From positions 620,001-684,000 of the forward strand of contig CAVSOT010000001.1 of assembly GCA_963729695.1 (NCBI GenBank): DNA of 64,000 bases, written 5' to 3'. This document shows positions 16,085 through 24,956 of this stretch, piece by piece. Made by a program: the position numbers and the translations under genes. The DNA comes from PALSA-693 sp963729695 (GTDB taxonomy: Bacteria; Actinomycetota; Acidimicrobiia; Acidimicrobiales; Palsa-688). Position 1 is the first letter of the stretch. Every line of letters starts with the position of its first letter. The notes below the pieces were generated by a model. It saw only the letters and a list, made by a program, of their open reading frames with translations, was not told the origin of the DNA and searched no databases.

Positions 16085-17227
16085 CTACTTGAAGGCGCCG
16101 CGCAGCTTGGACATCAGCCCGGTCTCGGGGGGCGCCACTTCTTCGCCACGCGCCGCAGCCAGTTGGCGGAGGAGTTCCTCCTGCTCCTTGCCCAGGTCGG
16201 TGGGGGTGTCCACCACGACCGTCACGATCAGGTCGCCGCGCCCCCTCCCCTGCAGGTGGGGCACCCCCCGGTTGCGGAGCCGGAACTCTCGCCCGCTCTG
16301 GGTGCCGTTCGGAATGGCCAGCTCCTCTTCCCCCTCGAGAGTCTCGAAGGGCAGGGTGATCCCGAGGGCGGCCTGGGTCATGGCGAGATGGACCACCGAC
16401 AGGAGGTCTGTCCCCCGACGGGTGATCGTCGGGTGGCTGCGCACGTGCAGATGCACGTACAGATCACCGGACGGACCGCCGCGCCGGCCACCGGCGCCCC
16501 GGCCCGGGAGCCGCAGCGTCGACCCCTCGTCCACGCCGGCGGGAACATCAATGACGAAGCTGCGCTCCTCTCGCCGCCGTCCTTCACCCTTACAGTCGGA
16601 GCACGGGGACGTGATCTCTTCTCCGGTGCCGCCGCAGCGGGTGCAGGGGGACGCGGTCACCATCTGGCCCAGGATCGACTGCCGGACCCGGCGTACTTCG
16701 CCCGCCCCGTGGCAGACGCTGCACGTGATCGGGGTTGTCCCCGCCCGCGCTCCGGTCCCCGAGCAGGTGGGGCACGTCTGCGGGAGCCGAACGGTGAGCT
16801 CGCGCTGAACGCCGAACACCGCCTCGGCGAACTCCAGCGTCACGGCCGCCTCGGCGTCCTCTCCCTTGCGCGGGCCGGTCCTCGATTGGCGTCCGCCCAT
16901 GCCAGCGCCGCCGGCGCCTCCGAAGAAGGCGTCGAAGAGATCCCCGAGACCACCGCCCCCGAACCCGGCGAACGGATCGCCCGGCGCCCCGGCGCCCGGG
17001 CGCATGCCGGCTGATCCGAACATGTCGTACTGCCGGCGCCGTTCCGGGTCCCGGAGGGTCTCGTACGCCAGGTTGATCTGCTTGAACTTCTCCTCCGAGT
17101 GCTGATCCCCCGGATTGGTGTCCGGGTGCAACTCCCGCGCCAAACGGAGGTAGGCGCGCTTGATCTCGTCCTCTGTCGCATTACGCGAGACACCAAGCAG
17201 CTCGTAATAATCTTCGATATCAGCCAC
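16085..17227 (-). CDS. dnaJ: chaperone protein DnaJ
   Basis: About 380 aa from GTG 17227 ('VADIEDYYELLGVSRNATED'), with GTG 17233 as an alternative. J domain residues 1-70 contain 'LHPDTNP', the HPD motif that triggers DnaK ATP hydrolysis. A Gly/Phe-rich stretch follows ('GDPFAGFGGGGLGDLFDAFF'), then four zinc-binding CxxCxGxG motifs: CPTCSGTG, CSVCHGAG, CTRCGGTG, CSDCKGEG. The C-terminal substrate-binding domain is complete. A type I DnaJ, cytosolic co-chaperone of DnaK (not in the window). Starts just after the hrcA stop, so it is under the same CIRCE control. Confidence 0.96.
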   Translation of the reverse strand: MADIEDYYELLGVSRNATEDEIKRAYLRLARELHPDTNPGDQHSEEKFKQINLAYETLRDPERRRQYDMFGSAGMRPGAGAPGDPFAGFGGGGLGDLFDAFFGGAGGAGMGGRQSRTGPRKGEDAEAAVTLEFAEAVFGVQRELTVRLPQTCPTCSGTGARAGTTPITCSVCHGAGEVRRVRQSILGQMVTASPCTRCGGTGEEITSPCSDCKGEGRRREERSFVIDVPAGVDEGSTLRLPGRGAGGRRGGPSGDLYVHLHVRSHPTITRRGTDLLSVVHLAMTQAALGITLPFETLEGEEELAIPNGTQSGREFRLRNRGVPHLQGRGRGDLIVTVVVDTPTDLGKEQEELLRQLAAARGEEVAPPETGLMSKLRGAFK

Positions 17228-17240
17228 GGTCACCCCGACC

Positions 17241-18260
17241 CTACCCCGCTCCCGTTCCCTCACTTAAAGCCTGACCCAACCGGCGGCTGACCACCGCCAC
17301 TGCGGCAAGGGCCTGCTCGTAGTGCATCCGGGTTGGGCCCAGGATGCCGACGGTGCCCGCCCGCTCTCCTTCGATCTCGTAGGGGGCTACCACGATCGAG
17401 CAATCCGCCAGCGGCTGGACGCCGTGCTCGGTGCCGATCGCCACGGACAGCCCGCGGTCGAGGATGTCCTTGATGAGCGTCACCAGGACGAACTGCTGCT
17501 CGAGGATCTCGAGCACCTTTCGGATGGTGCTGACCGCGTCAAAGGCGGTGGCCATGCGCGCCGCACCGCCGATGAACACCTGCGGCGTCCTATCGTCGTA
17601 GTCGGCACCGTGGATAAGGGCCGAGCTGGCCGCCCGGACCAGGCGATCCACCACGGGATCGTCCACCGAGGGGATAGAAATGGGGTGACCGACCGCTTCG
17701 CCTGTCAGGTAGACCGCCAGATGGGCCGAGGCCGCGGCCACCTGGGCTTCGCTGGTCTCGTCCGTCAGCTCGAGGGTGTGCTTGTCCACCACGCCGCTCC
17801 CGAGCACGGCAACGACCACCACCACGCGAGGCGCCAGACCCACGATCTGGACCGATCGGATCCGGGCCGGGTCGGCCCCTTGGCGGACCACCACGCCGGC
17901 GTAATCCGTCAGCCCCGACAGAAAGCGACTGGTGTCGCCCAACATGCGCTCCAGCTCGCCGTGAGCCGTGGCGAAGAAAGTCCGGATCTGCTGCGACTGG
18001 CCCGGATCGAGCCGGCCCGGACCGGCAATGGAATCCACGAAGAACCGGTAGCCCTTGTCGGTCGGGATCCGGCCGGCGCTGGTGTGGGGCTGCGCCAGGT
18101 ATCCCTCCCGCTCCAGGTAGCCCATCTCGTTGCGCACCGTGGCGGACGACACCGCCAAGCCCGGAATGCGCGACACGGCCGTCGATCCGACCGGCTGTGC
18201 GGTCTGGATGTACTCCTCTACGATGGCCTTGAGGATGGCGGTTTTGCGATCGTCGAGCAC
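17241..18260 (-). CDS. hrcA: heat-inducible transcription repressor HrcA
   Basis: About 340 aa. The N-terminal winged helix reads 'DDRKTAILKAIVEEYIQTAQ' and 'SSATVRNEMGYLEREGYLAQ' (recognition helix), then 'PHTSAGRIPTDKGYRFFVD', a strong HrcA signature. The C-terminal regulatory domain is complete. GTG 18260 is chosen because it lies 1 nt past the CIRCE operator; a TTG at 18275 would lie inside it. No ribosome-binding site fits between operator and start, so the mRNA may be leaderless. HrcA represses its own operon and class I heat-shock genes in non-stressed cells. Confidence 0.93.
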   Translation of the reverse strand: MLDDRKTAILKAIVEEYIQTAQPVGSTAVSRIPGLAVSSATVRNEMGYLEREGYLAQPHTSAGRIPTDKGYRFFVDSIAGPGRLDPGQSQQIRTFFATAHGELERMLGDTSRFLSGLTDYAGVVVRQGADPARIRSVQIVGLAPRVVVVVAVLGSGVVDKHTLELTDETSEAQVAAASAHLAVYLTGEAVGHPISIPSVDDPVVDRLVRAASSALIHGADYDDRTPQVFIGGAARMATAFDAVSTIRKVLEILEQQFVLVTLIKDILDRGLSVAIGTEHGVQPLADCSIVVAPYEIEGERAGTVGILGPTRMHYEQALAAVAVVSRRLGQALSEGTGAG

Positions 18261-18261
18261 G

Positions 18262-18288
18262 TTGGCACTCAACGATACCGAGTGCCAG
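18262..18288. promoter_or_regulatory. CIRCE operator (HrcA binding site)
   Basis: TTGGCACTC, nine bases, GAGTGCCAG: a 9-9-9 inverted repeat that matches the CIRCE consensus TTAGCACTC-N9-GAGTGCTAA at 15 of 18 arm positions. The changes at third position and the mirror position keep the dyad intact. It abuts the hrcA start, so bound HrcA would block the hrcA-dnaJ-rsmE promoter. It also lies 66 nt from the divergent aldo-keto reductase start. Confidence 0.9.
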
Positions 18289-18353
18289 CGACTACCCGGA
18301 GGCAAGCAGATCCTCCGCCCTCAACGACGGCTGCGTCCGGTACAAGGTGATGC

Positions 18354-19226
18354 ATGCATGTGTCGCAGCAACCCATCCTCGCATCCGGGCCGATCACCCT
18401 CGGCACACTGACCGTCCACCGGCTCGGTTTCGGGGCCATGCGCCTGACCGGCGACGGCATCTGGGGTGAGCCCAAAGACCGCGCCGAGTGCATCCGGGTC
18501 CTCCGCCGGAGCATCGAGCTGGGCGTCGATCTCATCGACACCGCCGACTCGTACGGCCCCGCCGTCAGCGAAGAGCTCATACGGGAAGCGCTCCACCCGT
18601 ACCCGGCCCACCTGGTCATCGCGACCAAGGCGGGGCTGACCCGGACCGGGCCCAACCAGTGGCACCCCGTCGGTCGGCCCGAATACCTGCGCCAACAGGT
18701 CGAAATGAGCCTGCGCCGGCTGGGGGTCGAGCGGATCGACCTGTTCCAACTGCACCGCGTCGATGCCAATGTCCCCGCCGAGGATCAGTTCGGTCTCCTG
18801 GCCGACCTGATCCGAGAGGGAAAGATCGCCAACGCCGGCCTCTCCGAGGTAACGGTGGATCAGCTGCAAGCCGCCCGCCGGGTGCTGCCGATCGTCAGTG
18901 TCCAGAACCGGTACAACCTCACCGACCGCGCCTCCGAGGCCCTGCTCGACCACTGCCAAGGCGAAGGAATCGGCTTCATCCCGTGGAACCCCATAGGTGC
19001 GGGCGGCTTGGCCCGCCCCGGGAGCGTGCTCGACGACCTGGCCCACACCACGGGGTTCACCCCGTCCCAGATCGCCCTGGCCTGGCTGCTCGCCCGCAGC
19101 CCGGTCATGGTGCCCATCCCGGGCACGTCATCGGTGGACCACCTGGAGGAAAACTGCGCAGCCGCCACGGTGGAGCTCACCGCTGACCAGGTGGCGACCC
19201 TGACGGCGGTTACTCGTCCAGCCTGA
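18354..19226 (+). CDS. aldo-keto reductase
   Basis: 290 aa. The catalytic tetrad is visible: Asp and Tyr in 'LIDTADSYGPAVSEELI', Lys in 'LVIATKAGL' and His in 'DLFQLHRVD'. The NADPH-binding end has 'PIPGTSSVDHLEENCAAATV'. This is the short (TIM barrel without long loops) AKR type related to yeast-like pyridoxal reductases and E. coli YdhF/YajO relatives; the natural substrate is unknown. Start ATG 18354 follows AAGGTG. Its end overlaps the convergent lepA end by 17 nt. Confidence 0.9.
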   Translation: MHVSQQPILASGPITLGTLTVHRLGFGAMRLTGDGIWGEPKDRAECIRVLRRSIELGVDLIDTADSYGPAVSEELIREALHPYPAHLVIATKAGLTRTGPNQWHPVGRPEYLRQQVEMSLRRLGVERIDLFQLHRVDANVPAEDQFGLLADLIREGKIANAGLSEVTVDQLQAARRVLPIVSVQNRYNLTDRASEALLDHCQGEGIGFIPWNPIGAGGLARPGSVLDDLAHTTGFTPSQIALAWLLARSPVMVPIPGTSSVDHLEENCAAATVELTADQVATLTAVTRPA

Positions 19227-20994
19227 GGGCCTGGATGAAGGCTTCCTGTGGTACCTCCACCCGGCCGATGTTTTTCATCCGCTTCTTGCCTTCCTTCTGC
19301 TTCTCCAGCAGCTTCCGCTTCCGGGTGATGTCCCCGCCGTAGCACTTCGAGAGGACGTCCTTGCGCTTGGCCTTCACCGTCTCCCGGGCGATGATGCGGC
19401 CGCCGATGGCCGCCTGGATGGGCACGTCGAACAGCTGCCGGGGGATCAGGCTGCGGAGACGCTCGGTCATCTTGCGCCCGTATTCCTGGGCTTCCGAGCG
19501 GTGCACGATGGCGCTGAAGGCGTCGACGGGGACGCCGTTGAGGAGCACGTCGATCTTCACCAACTCGGCCCGCTCCCAACCGGCCGGCTCGTAGTCGAGG
19601 CTGGCGTATCCCTTGGTGCGACTTTTCAGGGCGTCGAAAAAGTCCAGCACCACTTCGGCCAGCGGGATCTTGTAGACCAGCTCCAGGCGCTCGGGGGACA
19701 GGTACTCCATGCGGAGCATCTCCCCCCGGCGGGCCTGGCAGAGCTCCATGAGCGTGCCGGTGTACTCGGTCGGGGTCAGGATGGTGGCGGAGAGAAACGG
19801 CTCCTCGATCCACTCCAGCCGCTGGGGTTCGGGCAGATCCGACGGGCTGTGCACCTCGACGACGGAGCCGTCGGTCAGGTGCGACCGGTACTCGACGCTC
19901 GGCGCGGTGGCGATCAGCGAGAGGTCGAACTCCCGCTCCAGGCGCTCCCGCACGATCTCCATATGGAGCAGGCCCAGGAACCCGCACCGGAAACCGAACC
20001 CGAGCGCCCCCGAGGTCTCGGGCTCATAGGTCACCGACGCGTCGTTGAGCCGCAGCTTCTCCAGCGCCTCGCGCAGATCCGGAAAATCGTCGCCGTCGAC
20101 GGGGTACAGGCCGCAGAAAACCATGGGCTTCGGATCCTGGTAGCCCGCGAGCGGCGCGGCGGCGGGCCGGCCGGCGTCGGTGACGGTCTCACCGCTGCGG
20201 GCCTCGCCGACATCCTTGATACCGGCGATCAGGTAGCCCACCTCCCCCGGCCCCAGGGTGGCAACCGCGACGTTGACCGGCGTCCGCACCCCGATCTCCT
20301 CCACCTCGTGGGTCCGGCCGGTCTGCAGGAAACGGAGGCGGGATCCCGCGACCAGGGTGCCGTTGACTACCCGGACGGCGCTGACCACGCCCCGGTACTG
20401 ATCGTAGTAGGAGTCGAAAATCAGACCCTGGAGCGGTGCATCCGGGTCGCCTCGAGGCGCCGGGATGCGCTCGCAGATGGCGTCCAGCAGCTCGGGTACG
20501 CCCTCCCCGGTCTTGGCCGAGAGCCGAAGGATCTGGTCGGCCGGCAGCCCGAGGACCCGCTCGATCTCCGCCGCGTACCGGTCCGGGTCGGCCGCGGGCA
20601 GGTCGATCTTGTTGAGGGCGGCCACGATCTCCTTGTCGTGCTCGAGGGCTTGGTAGGCGTTCGCCAGCGTCTGGGCCTCGATGCCCTGGGCGGCGTCCAC
20701 GAGCAGGACCACCCCTTCGCAGGCGGCGAGGCTGCGGCTCACCTCGTAGCCGAAGTCGACATGGCCAGGGGTGTCGATCAGGTGGATGGTGTAGCCCTGC
20801 CAGTGCACGCGGACGTTTTGCGCCTTGATGGTGATGCCCCGTTCCCGCTCGATGTCCATCGAGTCCAGGTACTGCTCGCGCATGTCCCGGGCGTCGACCG
20901 CGCCGGTCAGCTCGAGGATGCGATCCGAGAGCGTCGACTTCCCGTGGTCGACGTGGGCCACGACGCTGAGGTTCCTGATGCGGTCGAGGTTCAC
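19210..20994 (-). CDS. lepA: elongation factor 4 (LepA GTPase)
   Basis: 594 aa from GTG 20994 ('VNLDRIRNLSVVAHVDHGKS'), with AAGGA 4 nt upstream; the frame stays open to 21141 without a better start. G1 'AHVDHGKST', switch I 'ERERGITIKAQ', G3 'DTPGHVDF', G4 'NKIDLP' are all present. The C-terminal LepA-specific domain ends in 'KRKLLEKQKEGKKRMKNIGR', the conserved EF4 tail. It binds ribosomes and influences elongation/initiation under stress. Separated here from hrcA by a gene on the other strand. Confidence 0.96.
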   Translation of the reverse strand: MNLDRIRNLSVVAHVDHGKSTLSDRILELTGAVDARDMREQYLDSMDIERERGITIKAQNVRVHWQGYTIHLIDTPGHVDFGYEVSRSLAACEGVVLLVDAAQGIEAQTLANAYQALEHDKEIVAALNKIDLPAADPDRYAAEIERVLGLPADQILRLSAKTGEGVPELLDAICERIPAPRGDPDAPLQGLIFDSYYDQYRGVVSAVRVVNGTLVAGSRLRFLQTGRTHEVEEIGVRTPVNVAVATLGPGEVGYLIAGIKDVGEARSGETVTDAGRPAAAPLAGYQDPKPMVFCGLYPVDGDDFPDLREALEKLRLNDASVTYEPETSGALGFGFRCGFLGLLHMEIVRERLEREFDLSLIATAPSVEYRSHLTDGSVVEVHSPSDLPEPQRLEWIEEPFLSATILTPTEYTGTLMELCQARRGEMLRMEYLSPERLELVYKIPLAEVVLDFFDALKSRTKGYASLDYEPAGWERAELVKIDVLLNGVPVDAFSAIVHRSEAQEYGRKMTERLRSLIPRQLFDVPIQAAIGGRIIARETVKAKRKDVLSKCYGGDITRKRKLLEKQKEGKKRMKNIGRVEVPQEAFIQALRLDE

Positions 20995-21123
20995 AAGATC
21001 CTTGGAGGGTAAAAAGGGAGCAACGTGGTCACTCGGACCACCCGCACCACAAGTGTGGCGCAAGGCCGGCCCGGACCGGCCACAGCGCGTAGGGTCTGTC
21101 AGCAATTTCCTAGGGGGGAAGTC

Positions 21124-21831
21124 GTGTCCATGGCCATACACACCTACCAGCCGCTAGTGACGATCTCAGCGACGTACGGCACCGGAGGCGGCCTCATCGC
21201 ACCTCGCCTGGCCGAGGAGCTGGGCGTACCGTTCGTCGATCGGCTGATCAGCGCGGACATGTCACAGGACATCTCGCGGGAGGAGCGGGCCCTGGATGCG
21301 GGACAGCCCGAGAAGCCAGGCCCCGAGCGGTCACAGGAGGGGCTCACCGAGTACGAACAGATGACCTCCCCCACCGGTCGGTTGCTCAGCTATTTCGCCC
21401 GGGCGGCCAGCATCGGGGTGATGCTCGCCCCCGACGCCGAGGTGGAGGACGACAGCACGATCCGGGAGCGCACCGAAGCCGGGTTGAAAGAACAGGCTGC
21501 GGGGGATCCCGGCGTGGTGCTGGGGCGGGCCGGGGCGGTCATTCTGGCGTCCCGACCGCGGGCCTTTCACGTCCGCCTGGACGCCCCGGTGGAGCGGCGG
21601 GTGGCCTGGGCGTCCGGCCTCGAAGGACTCGACGTGGAGGCGACCAAACGTCGGCAGGCCGAGACCGACCGGGCCAGGACGGTGTTCGTCAAGCGTCTGT
21701 TCCGGGTCGACCCGGGCGACACCCGGCTCTACCACCTGGTGCTCGACAGCACCGTGTTGGGCGTCGACCGAAGTGTGCAGGTCGTCGCCGCCGCGGCCCG
21801 GGCCTTCTTCGAGGCCAACCCGGGCGATTGA
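21124..21831 (+). CDS. cytidylate kinase-like family protein
   Basis: 235 aa from GTG 21124, just after AGGGGGGA. The N-terminus 'YQPLVTISATYGTGGGLIAP' matches the nucleotide-binding loop of the cytidylate-kinase-like family, where a G-x-G-G-x replaces the strict P-loop Lys. The C-terminal part has 'RDRARTVFVKRLFRVD'-like chemistry ('DRARTVFVKRLFRVDPGDTR') typical of the lid region. True CMP kinase activity cannot be assumed. Divergent from lepA across a 129-nt gap. Confidence 0.82.
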   Translation: MSMAIHTYQPLVTISATYGTGGGLIAPRLAEELGVPFVDRLISADMSQDISREERALDAGQPEKPGPERSQEGLTEYEQMTSPTGRLLSYFARAASIGVMLAPDAEVEDDSTIRERTEAGLKEQAAGDPGVVLGRAGAVILASRPRAFHVRLDAPVERRVAWASGLEGLDVEATKRRQAETDRARTVFVKRLFRVDPGDTRLYHLVLDSTVLGVDRSVQVVAAAARAFFEANPGD

Positions 21832-21901
21832 TCGGCCGCAGCCGTCAGCCCCGGGATCCTGCTAGCATCGCTTGGTTCCCGAGCTCAGCAAGTAGGACGT
21901 C

Positions 21902-22174
21902 GTGGCCAACATCAAGAGCCAAATCAAGCGCAACCGGACCAATGAGGCGGCGCGCCTTCGCAACAAGGCCGCCCGGTCCGAGGTCAAGACCCGAATCAAG
22001 AGGGCCGTGTCGGCCGCTGACTATGGCACCGACACTGCGGCGGACGATCTGCGGGTGGCCGTGAAGCGCCTCGATAAGGCCGCGGCCCGGGGCATCATCC
22101 ACAAGAACCAGGCGTCGAATCGCAAGTCCCGCCTGATGCTACGGATCAACGCCCTCAACCAGGTCGAGGGGTAG
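21902..22174 (+). CDS. rpsT: 30S ribosomal protein S20
   Basis: 90 aa from GTG 21902 ('VANIKSQIKRNRTNEAARLR'). The Lys/Arg-rich all-helical composition and phrases 'AARSEVKTRIKRAV' and 'RGIIHKNQASNRKSRLM' are diagnostic of S20, which binds the 5' domain and h44 of 16S rRNA. The site near lepA/holA is the usual neighbourhood of rpsT. Confidence 0.96.
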   Translation: MANIKSQIKRNRTNEAARLRNKAARSEVKTRIKRAVSAADYGTDTAADDLRVAVKRLDKAAARGIIHKNQASNRKSRLMLRINALNQVEG

Positions 22175-22223
22175 CGGGCGCGGGCGCCGCGGCTCCTCCA
22201 CCTCACTCCCGGCTCGCCGCCGG

Positions 22224-23081
22224 TCAATCGACCCAAAACGCTACGGCCGCGGCCACGCCGAAAGCCACCACGATCCAGCGCATCCGCAGCGGGTCGATCA
22301 CCCTCACCAATCGGGTCCCGAGAACGGCGCCGATCATGGCCGCCACAGCCATGCCCGGGACCAGCTCCCACACGACCCGGCCGGAGAACACGAAGAAGAG
22401 GGCCGCCACCAGGTTGATGACGAAGGACAGGGCCTGCTTCAGGGCGTTGACTTGAGGGAGCGGCTGGGTGCTGAACAGTCCTAGGACGGCCAGGAGCATG
22501 ATGCCGAGACCGGCTCCGAAGAACCCGCCGTAGAGGGCTGCGAGCAGTACCGCCCCGACCAGGAGGGGACTCTGGTACCCGGCCGTAGTCGACGATCGGG
22601 GCGGCGCGGCTGAGGCTGGCGGCCCCGGCGGCGCCCCGTCTGGGCGCCCGTCCCGTGTGGCCTCGCTCGGGCTGCCGTCCGTGGTGGCGCCGTTCGGGCG
22701 AAGGCGCTCACGCAGCCAGTCCTGGCTCAGCAGCAGCGCGCAGGAGAGCAGCAGCAGATACGGGATGGCAATCCGAAACGCCTGGGCCGGGATGGTCACG
22801 AGGAGGACCGATCCAGCCAACCCTCCGACGAACGACGCCACCGCCAGCGTCCGGGCCGAGCGAAGCTGCGGACGAAGGTCGTCGCGCTGGGCCCACGCGC
22901 CTGAGCAGTAACCGGGGACCAGAGCCACCGTATTGGTCACATTGGCGTCGACGGCCGGGACGCCGAGGGCGACGAGAACAGGGAACGACACGAGCGTCCC
23001 GCCTCCCGCCAGCGCGTTGATGGCGCCTGCCACCAGGGCTGCTCCGGTGGCCGCCAGATAGTCGAGGGCGCTGAGATCCAC
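22224..23081 (-). CDS. TSUP (TauE/SafE) family membrane transporter
   Basis: About 285 aa from GTG 23081, placed just after the holA stop; the frame extends to 23144 inside holA. Two TauE/SafE halves are visible: 'AINALAGGGTLVSFPVLVAL' with 'NVTNTVALVPGYCSGAWAQR', and 'ALYGGFFGAGLGIMLLAVLG' with 'NALKQALSFVINLVAALFFV'. They are separated by a Pro/Ser-rich cytoplasmic loop of about 50 residues that is longer than usual. Members export sulfite, sulfoacetate or other organosulfur anions. Last gene of the leftward thioredoxin-folP2-holA-TSUP set. Confidence 0.88.
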   Translation of the reverse strand: MDLSALDYLAATGAALVAGAINALAGGGTLVSFPVLVALGVPAVDANVTNTVALVPGYCSGAWAQRDDLRPQLRSARTLAVASFVGGLAGSVLLVTIPAQAFRIAIPYLLLLSCALLLSQDWLRERLRPNGATTDGSPSEATRDGRPDGAPPGPPASAAPPRSSTTAGYQSPLLVGAVLLAALYGGFFGAGLGIMLLAVLGLFSTQPLPQVNALKQALSFVINLVAALFFVFSGRVVWELVPGMAVAAMIGAVLGTRLVRVIDPLRMRWIVVAFGVAAAVAFWVD

Positions 23082-23086
23082 GCCCG

Positions 23087-24118
23087 TCAAGCCCGGAGGG
23101 ACCTCGCCAACTGGGGCCCGGCCCGGGCCCGGGCCAGACGACACAACCGGGCCACCAGCACCTCGAGCACGGCCTCGCCGGACCAGGCCATTCGTCCTTT
23201 GAGGTCGAGCTCGGCATCGGCCACGAGGGTGATGGCCTCAGCGATCCCGGCCGATCCCCACCGACGCGACGCAGCCAGCGCCTTTTTGGCTGGGAACGTG
23301 CTGCGGCCCGGGGCGATCCCCATCGCCCCGGCGGCCTCGGCTTCACTGCTGATGGCCGGCCCGTCGACCCGGAGGAGCGACTGCACGTGGCGGTGGAGGA
23401 TCGCCAGGACCACCAGCGGGTGGCGCTCCCCACCTTCGAGGAGGCGGTGCAGCAACACCAGCGCCTCTTCCGTGCGGCCGCCATCGATGGCGTCGGTGAA
23501 GTCCCAGGGCGCCACCGCGCCGGCCTGACCGAGGTAGGGCTCGACTTGGGCCGGCCCGAGTCGGGCTCCCTCTCCGTAGGCGGCCGCCAGCACGTCCAGG
23601 AGCGCCCCCAACCGGTTCACATCCTCACCCAGGTGGTTTTCGATGAGGGCTCCCGCCGGTCCGTCGAAGCGCACGGGCGCTCGGCGCAGCCGGGCCCGAA
23701 CCCATTCGCGAGTGTCTCGGGCCGCCACCTTCGTCGATATGACGTGTCCCCGGGCTTTGACGGCAGCCGTCAGTTTGGGTGCCGTCGCCCCCTGCCCGGC
23801 GGCCAAGACCAGCACGGTGGTGGGCAGCGGGTCCTCCAGGTAGGACAGCAGCGGCGCCACCTCCTCGGTGGAGAACCGGCCCACGTCGCGCACGATCACG
23901 ATCCGGCGATCAGCCAAGAAAGGCGGGGTGGCGCAGCTGTCGGCGACGACGGCCAGATCGACCTCGTCGCCTCGAAAGTCCTCCACCGCCAGGCTTCGGT
24001 CCAGCCCACCCACCAGGTCGGCGACGACCACGCTGACCTCTTCCGCCACGAGGGTCGGATCGTCGCCGTCGACCAGGACCACGGCGCGGCCGGGCGGCGG
24101 GCTCGAGGATCGCGGCAT
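23087..24118 (-). CDS. holA: DNA polymerase III delta subunit (HolA)
   Basis: 343 aa from ATG 24118, which overlaps the folP2 stop (TAATG). Features of the clamp-loader delta family: 'SVVVADLVGGLDRSLAVEDF', 'ATPPFLADRRIVIVRDVGRF' (the 'PF...RRVVVV' motif), 'LVLAAGQG', and the three-helix C-terminal domain with 'WDFTDAIDGGRTEEALVLLH' and 'LAILHRHVQSLLRV'. It loads the beta clamp together with tau/gamma and delta-prime subunits. Confidence 0.9.
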   Translation of the reverse strand: MPRSSSPPPGRAVVLVDGDDPTLVAEEVSVVVADLVGGLDRSLAVEDFRGDEVDLAVVADSCATPPFLADRRIVIVRDVGRFSTEEVAPLLSYLEDPLPTTVLVLAAGQGATAPKLTAAVKARGHVISTKVAARDTREWVRARLRRAPVRFDGPAGALIENHLGEDVNRLGALLDVLAAAYGEGARLGPAQVEPYLGQAGAVAPWDFTDAIDGGRTEEALVLLHRLLEGGERHPLVVLAILHRHVQSLLRVDGPAISSEAEAAGAMGIAPGRSTFPAKKALAASRRWGSAGIAEAITLVADAELDLKGRMAWSGEAVLEVLVARLCRLARARAGPQLARSLRA

Positions 24119-24948
24119 TACACCGCTTCCATGACGGCGGTCAGGGTGTCGCAGATCCGCCGGGCGGCTCGCACGTCGTGAGCCCGGAGGATCCGGCAGC
24201 CCAGGCTCACTCCGACGGCGTGGGCGGCGTGGGTCGCCTCGGCCCGGTGTCCGATGTCGAGCCCGAACAGCACGCCGAGAAACGTCTTGTTCGATGCCGA
24301 AAGCAGCACCGGCCAACCCAGGCGAACCAGCCGATCCGAAGCGCGGAGGAGGAGGGCCGATTGGCCGGCCGTTTTTCCCAAGTCCAAACCGGCATCGATG
24401 ACGATCCTGGTGTCGGGAATGCCGGCAGCTCGGGCGCGGCCACCCCGCTCCGCGAGGAATCGGGTGACCTCCTCGACAACGTCGTCGTAGTGCGGGTCGG
24501 GGTCGGGGATGCGCGGGCCGAGCCGGATGTGGGTGGCGACCACGGTGGCTCCCGCCTGGGCCGCCACGGGGAGATAGGACGGGTCGGCGAACCCGCTGAT
24601 GTCGTTGCCCACGACCGCGCCTGCCCGGAAGGCTTCGGCCGCCACCGCCGCCCGCCAGGTATCCACCGAAAGGGGAACGTCGAAGCGGGATCGAAGGGCG
24701 GCGATCACGGGAACGACCCGGTCCAGCTCCTCCGCCTCGCTGACCTCGGGCCCCGGCCCGGCCTTGACCCCACCGACGTCGAGCAGGTCGGCGCCGTCGT
24801 CCACCAGCTGCTGGGCGCGGCCATAGAAGGCGTCCAGATCGAAATACTGGCCCCGGTCGTAAAAGGAGTCCGGGGTGCGGTTGAGGATCCCCATGACCAG
24901 CGACCGGGTCGTCAGGTCGTAGCGTCGCTCCCCGAGGTCGAGCAGCAC
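24118..24948 (-). CDS. folP2: dihydropteroate synthase homologue, FolP2 type
   Basis: 276 aa with a complete TIM-barrel DHPS layout: 'LVMGILNRTPDSFYDRGQYF', 'VPLSVDTWRAAVAAEAFRAG', 'VVGNDISGFADP', 'IVIDAGLDLGKTAGQSALLL'. The second loop reads 'DLLDVGGVKAGPGPEVSEAE' where catalytic DHPS has D-(I/V)-GGEST-RPG. That GGVKAGPG version is the one in mycobacterial FolP2, which has been reported to lack DHPS activity. So this may not make dihydropteroate; another folP could lie outside the window. Translationally coupled to holA downstream and 8 nt from the thioredoxin gene upstream. Confidence 0.85.
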   Translation of the reverse strand: MLLDLGERRYDLTTRSLVMGILNRTPDSFYDRGQYFDLDAFYGRAQQLVDDGADLLDVGGVKAGPGPEVSEAEELDRVVPVIAALRSRFDVPLSVDTWRAAVAAEAFRAGAVVGNDISGFADPSYLPVAAQAGATVVATHIRLGPRIPDPDPHYDDVVEEVTRFLAERGGRARAAGIPDTRIVIDAGLDLGKTAGQSALLLRASDRLVRLGWPVLLSASNKTFLGVLFGLDIGHRAEATHAAHAVGVSLGCRILRAHDVRAARRICDTLTAVMEAV

Positions 24949-24956
24949 CGGCGTCT

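Noticed and set aside
19501..21012. 503-residue open frame on the plus strand
   Set aside because: It lies antisense to lepA. Its composition (Arg/Gly/Asp/His-rich, no domains) is what high-GC antisense frames give.
21124..21831. Genuine cytidylate kinase (cmk)
   Set aside because: The nucleotide loop and length fit the cytidylate-kinase-like family rather than canonical Cmk, so no cmk symbol was given.
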